Notes under the pieces: generated by a model
The model's database searches: none
What the model saw: only the letters and a program-made list of their open reading frames with translations
Told to the model about the DNA's origin: nothing
From: CAZAYP01 sp964489425 [NCBI: uncultured Verrucomicrobiota bacterium]
GTDB lineage: Bacteria; Verrucomicrobiota; Kiritimatiellia; RZYC01
DNA length: 5,158 nucleotides
Direction of reading: 5' to 3'
Assembly: GCA_964489425.1 (NCBI GenBank)
Contig: CAZAYP010000150.1
Location: 1 to 5,158, forward strand
Shown: positions 1-4,676 of the stretch, piece by piece
Numbering within the stretch: the stretch's first letter is position 1
Layout of the letters: each line of letters opens with the position of its first letter
Translations under genes and position numbers: made by a program

Positions 1-690
1 TGGATCCCACCGGGAGAGTTCATGATGGGCAGTCCTGAGAGCGAAGAGGACCGCTTATATACCGAAGGCCCGCAGCATATTGTGACGATCGCCAGCGGCT
101 TCTGGATGGGGAAATATGAGGTGACGCAGGAGCAGTATGAGAGGGTCATTGGCGAGAACCCCTCTTGTTTCAAAGGCCCGGAATTGCCTGTTGAGCTGGT
201 CAATTGGTATGCCGCGCAGGCATTTTGCCGCGAGCTGCAAGGCCGTCTACCGGGGGAGTTGGCCGGCAAGACGGCGCGGTTGCCGACCGAGGCGGAATGG
301 GAATATGCGTGTCGGGCTGGGACGACCACGCCGTTTCATTATGGCGACAGCCTTGACTCAAGCATGGCGAACTTCAATGGGAATTTTCCTTGTGGCAGAG
401 GGTTGGAAGGAGAGTATCGCGAGCGGACCACACCCGTCGGCAGCTTCCAGCCTAATGCCTGGGGTTTGTACGATATGCACGGGAACGTATGGGAGTGGTG
501 CGCGGACGGGAGGGGAGAATATCCGTCAGGGTCGGTGACGGATCCAACCGGGGCGCTTTCAGGAAAAGGGCGTGTTGTGCGCGGCGGCAGCTGGGGCAAC
601 CGCGCGGGGCTTTGCCGGTCCGCGTACCGGAGCCTCGACGATCCTGGCTTTCGGAGCTTCTATCTCGGCTTTCGGTTTTTGTGTGGCCCG
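1..690 (+). repeat. Direct repeat, copy 1: FGE domain unit (partner at 2032-2721)
   Basis: This stretch and 2032-2721 encode the same FGE domain in the same order with only a one-residue length difference near the VR-like segment. Protein identity before that segment is about 74% by hand count, and many nucleotide stretches match, such as the block encoding LPTEAEWEYACRAGTTTPFHYGDSLD. The divergence means this is an old or relaxed duplication, not a fresh tandem copy, but homologous recombination between the two units remains possible. Confidence 0.8.
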
Positions 691-765
691 GCCTTAAGGC
701 CGTGGCGAGGCGTGCCGGCGGCCACCCAGTTGATACCCCCACGGGCGGCTGAACATGCCGGATAG
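1..765 (+). CDS. FGE/SUMF1-domain protein, 3' part only (possibly the end of a kinase-FGE fusion)
   Basis: The reading frame is open from base 1 and ends at a TAG at 763-765, giving 254 visible residues. The first residues read WIPPGEF, the conserved opening of an FGE-sulfatase (SUMF1/EgtB/PvdO-type) domain, so the ATG at 22 is internal to the domain and the true start lies upstream. Visible family motifs are GFWMGKYEVTQEQY, LPTEAEWEYACRAGTT, WGLYDMHGNVWEWC and RGGSW followed by CRSA and GFRF. The visible domain is about 74% identical (hand count) to the middle FGE domain of the next gene, so this gene may also be a kinase-FGE fusion; that is inference. By alignment with human FGE (Cys336/Cys341), Cys205 matches the second cysteine and Asn200 replaces the first, so oxidase activity is doubtful. 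The segment before the stop (571-675) looks like a DGR variable region. The last roughly 27 residues are Pro/Ala/Arg-rich and lie outside the domain. Confidence 0.9.
   Translation, partial: WIPPGEFMMGSPESEEDRLYTEGPQHIVTIASGFWMGKYEVTQEQYERVIGENPSCFKGPELPVELVNWYAAQAFCRELQGRLPGELAGKTARLPTEAEWEYACRAGTTTPFHYGDSLDSSMANFNGNFPCGRGLEGEYRERTTPVGSFQPNAWGLYDMHGNVWEWCADGRGEYPSGSVTDPTGALSGKGRVVRGGSWGNRAGLCRSAYRSLDDPGFRSFYLGFRFLCGPALRPWRGVPAATQLIPPRAAEHAG
571..675 (+). other. Candidate DGR variable region (VR-like segment) of the upstream FGE gene
   Basis: This segment encodes the C-terminal part of the FGE fold, from RVVRGGSW to LGFR, which is where DGR variable regions lie in C-type-lectin/FGE target proteins. 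Compared codon by codon with 2602-2706, 13 of 35 residues differ. At eight of the differing codons (595, 625, 631, 634, 637, 655, 658, 664) only bases 1 and/or 2 change and the last base is C in both copies, for example ggc/cgc, tac/aac, agc/aac, gac/tac and ttc/aac. That fits adenine mutagenesis of AAC codons (ATC would also serve at 664). Scaffold residues GGSW, CRSA and GFR stay fixed. There are also eight silent third-base differences, so the two copies were not recently overwritten from one template. No template repeat or reverse transcriptase is visible. Confidence 0.5.
689..702. repeat. Perfect 14-bp palindrome just downstream of the VR-like segment
   Basis: CGGCCTTAAGGCCG reads the same on both strands and could form a 5-bp stem with a TTAA loop, or a small cruciform. 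It begins 13 bases after the GFR codon that closes the VR-like segment, still inside the reading frame. In characterised DGRs a short hairpin/cruciform follows the initiation-of-mutagenic-homing site, so the position is suggestive. The stem is short and such a palindrome can arise by chance in GC-rich DNA. There is no T-tract, so it is not a convincing terminator. Confidence 0.4.
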
Positions 766-810
766 CGCAAGGGGTGATTTGTTCGGGCCCGGTGCAGCCA
801 TCTTAGCCTG

Positions 811-838
811 TTGATAATCCACGCCGATGCGGTATAGT
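811..838 (+). promoter_or_regulatory. Predicted sigma70-type promoter for the kinase-FGE gene
   Basis: TTGATA at 811-816 (5 of 6 to TTGACA) is followed after 16 bases by TATAGT at 833-838 (5 of 6 to TATAAT). Transcription would begin near 845, leaving a leader of about 30 bases before the ATG at 874. The promoter sits in the gap after the upstream stop, and no convincing terminator is seen between the two genes. The kinase gene therefore may have its own promoter and also receive read-through. Confidence 0.55.
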
Positions 839-873
839 TTTGTCCAAGTTGGAGAACAAACCGGGACATTGAC

Positions 874-3867
874 ATGGCGCAGGATACAGAAAACACCATT
901 AACAACCTTTGGCAGACCGGCCGTTTCCCGCAGCAACGCTCTGACGACCGCGGTGACGCAACGATCCTCGGCCGGATCGACCGTTATGAACTGGTGCGCG
1001 AACTAGGCGGCGGCGGGTTTGGCCGCGTGTTCCTGGCACGAGACACCGTGGCGGGGATCGACGTGGCGGTGAAGGGCCTGCCGGGGGAAATTGCGCATAA
1101 TCCGGACGAACTCGAGCGGGTACGCGCGAACTTCGCGTTGGTGGTTAAACTGCATCACCCGCACATTGCCGCGCTACTGCACCTGCACCAGGCACGGCAG
1201 GTTGACTATGCTACAGATGCTGTCAAGCGCGCCCTGCGGGTGTTGGAAGAGGATTACCTGCTGGTCATGGAGTATGCGCCGGGGGCCACCCTCAACAACT
1301 GGCGCAAGCAGTTCCCGGACAGGATAGTGCCGGTGGACCGGGCACTGGCGGTATGCGACCAGGTGGCCGAGGCGCTGGACTATGCCCATGATCGCAAGAT
1401 CGTGCACCGGGACGTCAAGCCGGCGAATGTTATGGCGGAGACCGACGAGCAGGGCCGGGTGTTTTGCCGGGTGCTGGACTTTGGGTTGGCGGCGGAGATC
1501 CGGTCCAGCATGGGGCGGGTATCCAAGGACCTGGTGGGCCAGGCCGGGACGCGACCTTACATGGCGCCGGAACAGTGGCGCGGGGAGCGGGCGGACGGCC
1601 GGACTGACCAGTATGCCCTGGCGGTGATGCTCTATGAGTTGCTTAGCGGCGATGTGCCTTTTGCCGGGGCGTTCGAGACCACGGATTCGATGATCATGAT
1701 GAATGTGGTTAGGACGGAACCGCCGGAACCGCTAGAGCTGCTGACGGAACAGCAGAACGCGGCATTACTGCGCGCGCTGGCCAAGAACCGCAAGGATCGG
1801 TTTGCCACTTGCGCTGAGTTCGTAACCGCCATGGGCGGCGGAGCGGTTGCCAAGGCGTCGGTTGAAGTTGCCGCACCGCATCCGCCCCCATCACTACCGA
1901 CGGCGCCGCCCCCACCACCACCGCCGCCAGCGCCTGCACCACGACCATCTCTGGCACGGCAGGAACCCGGCCACCAACCGGGTTCGGCCATTACCATTGA
2001 TATAGGCGGCGGTGTAGGCATGGAACTGGTCTGGATCCCGCCGGGCGAGTTCACGATGGGCAGCCCAGCCAGTGAGGCCGAACGTAGTGACGATGAAGGT
2101 CCGCAGCACCGGGTGACGATCTCCCGCGGGTTCTGGATGGGGAAATGCGAAGTAACGCAGGAGCAGTATGCGCAGATCATGGGCGAGAACCCCTCTGATT
2201 TCAAAGGAACCAACCTGCCTGTTGAACAGGTAAGTTGGGATGACGCGCAGGAGTTCTGCCGCAAACTGCAAGGCCGGCTGCCGCGGGAAATGGCAGGCAA
2301 GACCGTGGGATTGCCGACCGAGGCGGAGTGGGAATATGCGTGCCGGGCCGGCACGACCACGCCGTTTCATTATGGGGACAGTCTTGACGCGAGCATGGCC
2401 AACTTTGACGGGAATTATCCATACGAGCGTGGCCGGGAAGGAGAGTACCGGAAGCAGACGACAAGCGTGGGCAGTTTTCAGCCCAATAACTGGGGCCTGT
2501 ACGACATGCACGGCAACGTGTGGGAATGGTGCCAGGATTGGAAAGATGACTACCCGAGTGGCGCGATAACAGACCCGACCGGGCCGGACACCGGCTCGAG
2601 GCGTGTGCTGCGCGGCGGTAGTTGGCGCAACCGCGCGAGGTCCTGCCGCTCCGCGAACCGGAACATCTACGGCCCCGGCAGACGGCTCAACTACATCGGG
2701 TTCCGGTGCCTGCTAGCATGTTGTGAGCCGGCGGAAAGAGAGACGCCATCAGAGGTTGAGCAGCCTAAATTCAAGCTGCGAACCCGAAAAACATCAAAAC
2801 CCCCGAAGCGTGATGAAAGCCAGATTGCGGCTCGGGTCGTGACCGGTAGCCTAGTGGTCAGTGTGGAAGAAGAGGGGCGTGTGCGCGTGGATGATGGGGA
2901 ATGGCGAGAGATAAGCCCGGAGCAGGCCGTAACGTGGGAAGATGTAGTGGTAGGTGAACACAAAATAGAAATGGAGTCCGGGGAAAGCCGTTGGCGTGGC
3001 ACAGCGGTGGTAACAGAGAAAGAACCATGCTTTACCTATATTGAATCCAACCAGATGGTATCGACGTTGCCGATTTCGATAACAGGTGAAGAAGGTGGTG
3101 ACCTCTGTATAAATTTGGGACACGGGGTGGCTCTCGATATGGCATGGATTCCTCCCGGTACATTCATTATGGGCGGCCCTCCTGGCTGGAAATTAAGCAG
3201 GGCAGTTCGCGAAGCGGGGCGTGATGAATATCCGCGCCACGAGGTTGATATCTTGAATGGGTTTTGGATGGGCAAGACTCCGGTAACGCAGGAGCAGTGG
3301 CTTCGGGTAATGGGTTCCAATCCATCGAATCACGAGGGACCTCGCCATCCAGCAGAATATGTGGGCTGGGATAATTGTCAGTTATTTATCGCAAAGTTGA
3401 ACCGAGCGCTTAAGCGCCTGAATTCTAACTTCATAGATATGCATGCGTTTCATGAGTTGCGATTGCCGACCGAGGCGGAGTGGGAATACGCCTGCCGGGC
3501 AGGCAGCACGGGCAAATACTGTTTCGGTGACGATGATTCGGAACTGGACGAGTATGCATGGTATGCGTCGAACAGTGGTGATACGACGCATCCCGTAGGC
3601 GAGAAGATGCCGAATGCATGGGGGCTATACGACATCCACGGGAACGTGTCGGAGTGGTGCCATGACTGGTATGGTGCTTATGCATCCGAGAGATTGACGG
3701 ACCCTTTAGGTCCAGACTCGGGTGATTACCGCGTTTATCGCGGCGGCAGTTTCGCGGATGACTCTAAAATCTGTCGTGTGAGTTGCCGATACAACGACGC
3801 GAGTGTGGCCGGGTCTAACAGGGGGGTTCGCATCGTCTTCGCGATCCAACCCGACCACTTTGCTTGA
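874..3867 (+). CDS. Hanks-type Ser/Thr protein kinase fused to two FGE/SUMF1 domains
   Basis: The 997-residue protein has a kinase domain at about residues 38-320: Gly loop GGGGFGRV (45-52), VAVK Lys67, HRDVKPAN with Asp180 and Asn185, DFG 202-204 and APE 231-233. The HRD, DFG and Lys residues needed for phosphotransfer are present, but the expected helix-C Glu position appears to be Asn86. A Pro-rich linker (335-358, with eight prolines at 345-352) leads to FGE domain 1 (about 375-620). A PEGA-like beta linker follows (about 656-725), then FGE domain 2 (about 745-992). Each FGE domain has TQEQ, LPTEAEWEYACRAG, WGLYD.HGNV.EWC and GGS[WF]. Cys591 and Cys967 match the second FGE cysteine; the first is Asn586 in domain 1 and Asp in domain 2. 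No signal peptide or membrane helix is seen, so a cytoplasmic sensor kinase with binding modules is inferred. ATG 874 is the first plausible start after an in-frame TAG at 835; its ribosome site is weak (cggga at 862-866, or GGAGA at 851-855, rather far). The substrate is unknown. Confidence 0.92.
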   Translation: MAQDTENTINNLWQTGRFPQQRSDDRGDATILGRIDRYELVRELGGGGFGRVFLARDTVAGIDVAVKGLPGEIAHNPDELERVRANFALVVKLHHPHIAALLHLHQARQVDYATDAVKRALRVLEEDYLLVMEYAPGATLNNWRKQFPDRIVPVDRALAVCDQVAEALDYAHDRKIVHRDVKPANVMAETDEQGRVFCRVLDFGLAAEIRSSMGRVSKDLVGQAGTRPYMAPEQWRGERADGRTDQYALAVMLYELLSGDVPFAGAFETTDSMIMMNVVRTEPPEPLELLTEQQNAALLRALAKNRKDRFATCAEFVTAMGGGAVAKASVEVAAPHPPPSLPTAPPPPPPPPAPAPRPSLARQEPGHQPGSAITIDIGGGVGMELVWIPPGEFTMGSPASEAERSDDEGPQHRVTISRGFWMGKCEVTQEQYAQIMGENPSDFKGTNLPVEQVSWDDAQEFCRKLQGRLPREMAGKTVGLPTEAEWEYACRAGTTTPFHYGDSLDASMANFDGNYPYERGREGEYRKQTTSVGSFQPNNWGLYDMHGNVWEWCQDWKDDYPSGAITDPTGPDTGSRRVLRGGSWRNRARSCRSANRNIYGPGRRLNYIGFRCLLACCEPAERETPSEVEQPKFKLRTRKTSKPPKRDESQIAARVVTGSLVVSVEEEGRVRVDDGEWREISPEQAVTWEDVVVGEHKIEMESGESRWRGTAVVTEKEPCFTYIESNQMVSTLPISITGEEGGDLCINLGHGVALDMAWIPPGTFIMGGPPGWKLSRAVREAGRDEYPRHEVDILNGFWMGKTPVTQEQWLRVMGSNPSNHEGPRHPAEYVGWDNCQLFIAKLNRALKRLNSNFIDMHAFHELRLPTEAEWEYACRAGSTGKYCFGDDDSELDEYAWYASNSGDTTHPVGEKMPNAWGLYDIHGNVSEWCHDWYGAYASERLTDPLGPDSGDYRVYRGGSFADDSKICRVSCRYNDASVAGSNRGVRIVFAIQPDHFA
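2032..2721 (+). repeat. Direct repeat, copy 2: FGE domain 1 of the kinase fusion
   Basis: This is the partner of 1-690. It starts at the same conserved Trp (residue 387) and runs through the VR-like segment. In this gene the unit is internal and is followed by about 1.1 kb of further coding sequence, whereas the first copy is close to its gene's stop. Confidence 0.8.
2602..2706 (+). other. Candidate DGR-type variable segment, internal to the kinase-FGE protein
   Basis: This is the counterpart of 571-675 and spans residues 577-611 (RVLRGGSW to IGFR). It is rich in codons ending in C at positions that differ from the other copy, and it retains several unchanged AAC codons (2629, 2656, 2662, 2689), as expected if the ancestral template encoded Asn at these sites. 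The segment reads like the Asn-rich GGSW-N-CRSA-R-GFR variable regions known from FGE/C-type-lectin DGR targets. Unlike typical DGR targets it is not at the 3' end of the gene, so it may be a fossil or a domain-shuffled copy and not an active target. Confidence 0.45.
3145..3849 (+). repeat. Third, diverged FGE unit (FGE domain 2 of the kinase fusion)
   Basis: This unit starts at Trp758 (WIPPGTFIMGG) and keeps the family motifs. It is clearly more distant from the other two, with different insertions around residues 766-776 and a Leu/Asn/His-rich stretch before LPTEAEWEY. Its C-terminal segment (GGSF, Cys967, RVSCRYN, RGVR) does not show the AAC-derived codon pattern. It is therefore a separate lineage of the domain and not a recent duplicate. 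Confidence 0.75.
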
Positions 3868-3880
3868 ATGAAGGCCTGAC

Positions 3881-3929
3881 GGAAGGCGGAGCAGCCAAAG
3901 CACCAATTCCCTTGAGCTTTCCGCCTCCC
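3881..3929 (+). terminator. Weak hairpin after the kinase gene (possible terminator or mRNA end structure)
   Basis: GGAAGGCGGA at 3881-3890 can pair with TCCGCCTCCC at 3920-3929 (9 of 10 pairs) across a 29-base loop. It lies 14 bases after the stop at 3865-3867. There is no following T-run and the loop is long, so intrinsic termination would be poor. The right arm also falls within the spacer of the predicted vapBC promoter. Confidence 0.25.
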
Positions 3930-3940
3930 ATGCATATGAT
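3912..3940 (+). promoter_or_regulatory. Predicted promoter of the vapBC operon
   Basis: TTGAGC at 3912-3917 (4 of 6 to TTGACA) and TATGAT at 3935-3940 (5 of 6 to TATAAT) are separated by exactly 17 bases. The start point would be near 3947, giving a leader of about 29 bases. The -10 box is embedded in a palindrome, which fits autorepression by the antitoxin-toxin complex. Confidence 0.6.
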
Positions 3941-3963
3941 GCCTAGAAAGCATGTATGAATAC
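3932..3963. promoter_or_regulatory. Putative VapB(C) operator palindromes over the -10 and start region
   Basis: There are two short inverted repeats: GCAT-ATG-ATGC at 3932-3942, covering the -10 box, and GTAT-GA-ATAC at 3954-3963, just before the ribosome site. The two sites also resemble each other as imperfect direct repeats (GCATATGATGCCTAG and GCATGTATGAATACTAG). VapB-type AbrB-fold antitoxins commonly bind such repeats to repress their own promoter. Assignment as the operator is inference. Confidence 0.4.
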
Positions 3964-3964
3964 T

Positions 3965-3970
3965 AGGAGG
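3965..3970 (+). promoter_or_regulatory. Strong ribosome binding site of the antitoxin gene
   Basis: AGGAGG sits five bases before the ATG at 3976. It is the best Shine-Dalgarno match in the window and fits the need for high antitoxin synthesis relative to the toxin, whose start is only coupled to it. Confidence 0.8.
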
Positions 3971-3975
3971 TCCGT

Positions 3976-4209
3976 ATGACGCAGGCAACCATAGGCTCAC
4001 GCTACCAAGTGGTGATTCCGCGGCGCGAACGGGAACAACTGGGCTTGAAGTCCCATGCGCGCGTGCTGGTCGAGGCGCGGGGCGATCACCTGGTGATCCG
4101 CCCGCTGATCGCCGGCGCAGCCCGCGGCATTGGCCGTGAGTTGCGCGACGGCACTGACGCCACCGCCTACATCCGCCAGTTGCGCGCCGCCTGGGGCCAG
4201 CGCCCATGA
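3976..4209 (+). CDS. vapB: VapB-like antitoxin with an AbrB/MazE (SpoVT) DNA-binding fold
   Basis: The protein is 77 residues. Residues 1-44 form a swapped-hairpin AbrB-type domain: TIGSRYQVVIPRRERE matches the family's opening strand-turn-PxxxR pattern, followed by LGLKSHARVLVEARGDHLVIRPL. The remaining 33 residues (45-77) form the expected toxin-binding tail, with a predicted helix ending TAYIRQLRAAWGQ. In known systems the N-terminus binds the operator as a dimer and the tail blocks the toxin's active site. Its stop overlaps the toxin start as ATGA (4206-4209), so the two are translationally coupled. The start is fixed by the AGGAGG site. VapB is the likely label because the partner is a PIN-domain protein; family naming within AbrB-fold antitoxins is loose. 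Confidence 0.85.
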   Translation: MTQATIGSRYQVVIPRREREQLGLKSHARVLVEARGDHLVIRPLIAGAARGIGRELRDGTDATAYIRQLRAAWGQRP

Positions 4210-4646
4210 AAGCCTGGGCTGCGCTCAGGGGCCGCCAGGGCGTGGTGCTGGACACCATGGTCTGGATCTATTTATTCGAAGACCACCCACGCTACGCCCC
4301 CATCTGCGAGCGCCTGGCCCGGGAAGCGGCCGCCGGCACTTTCACTGGCGTCATTTCGCCCATCACCCTGGCCGAAGTGCTGGTCAAACCGCTGCAAACA
4401 GGGCGGCTCGATATTGCCGAGCGTTACCGCACCACGCTCGCCACCATGCCGGGCATGGCCACCCGCGTGGTGGACGCCGAGATTGGCGTCATGGCCGGCG
4501 CCCTGCGCGCCCATTACAACCGCCCTCTGCCCGACATGATCCAAGCCGCCCTTGCCCTGCGCGAGCCGGCCGCGACCCTTGTCACCAACGACAAGGCCCT
4601 CCGCGGTGTCCGCGAGTTGCGGGTTATTCTGTTAAGTGAACTCTAA
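4206..4646 (+). CDS. vapC: VapC-like toxin, PIN-domain ribonuclease
   Basis: The protein is 146 residues, normal for VapC. PIN-domain acidic residues are in their usual places: Asp16 in VVLDTMVWIYLFE, Glu57 in SPITLAEVL, Asp110 in LPDMIQAALAL and Asp129 in LVTNDKAL. Together they would bind Mg/Mn and cleave RNA; characterised VapC toxins cut tRNA or the rRNA sarcin-ricin loop, but the target here cannot be read from sequence. The start overlaps the antitoxin stop by four bases, giving about 12 residues ahead of the first PIN strand, slightly longer than usual. A GTG at 4242 would give a shorter form, but the ATGA coupling favours 4206. The pair appears complete and intact. It sits between two kinase genes with its own promoter, consistent with an inserted addiction module. 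Confidence 0.9.
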   Translation: MKAWAALRGRQGVVLDTMVWIYLFEDHPRYAPICERLAREAAAGTFTGVISPITLAEVLVKPLQTGRLDIAERYRTTLATMPGMATRVVDAEIGVMAGALRAHYNRPLPDMIQAALALREPAATLVTNDKALRGVRELRVILLSEL

Positions 4647-4676
4647 AGCTGGTCGCGCTATGGAGCATGGCTGCCT

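Noticed and set aside
837-861. Hairpin in the leader of the kinase gene (gttttgtcc with ggagaacaaac)
   Set aside because: Pairing needs several bulges and a tiny loop; not convincing as a riboswitch or thermometer.
766-873. Possible DGR template repeat, homing site or terminator in the gap after the first gene
   Set aside because: No AAC-rich match to the VR-like segments is present. The CGGGCCCG palindrome at 784-791 is short and has no T-run.
1894-1960. Proline-rich run as a nucleotide tandem repeat or CRISPR-like element
   Set aside because: It is mixed ccg/cca/ccc codons in a protein linker, with no regular unit or spacers.
1632-2360. Long reverse-strand open frame of 242 codons opposite the kinase/FGE gene
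   Set aside because: It is the complement of strongly conserved kinase and FGE coding sequence; its Gly-rich run mirrors the poly-Pro linker and no recognisable domain appears.
3730-3840. Third FGE C-terminal segment as another DGR variable region
   Set aside because: Codons here do not show the AAC-derived pattern and the segment cannot be aligned to the other two beyond the general family scaffold.
3868-3975. Possible template repeat in the gap after the kinase fusion
   Set aside because: The sequence does not resemble either VR-like segment; it is explained by a promoter, palindromes and a ribosome site.
3815-4258. Reverse-strand open frame crossing the vapB gene
   Set aside because: It spans a well-supported promoter and antitoxin gene on the other strand, and its Arg/Gly/Pro-rich translation is typical of GC-rich shadow frames.
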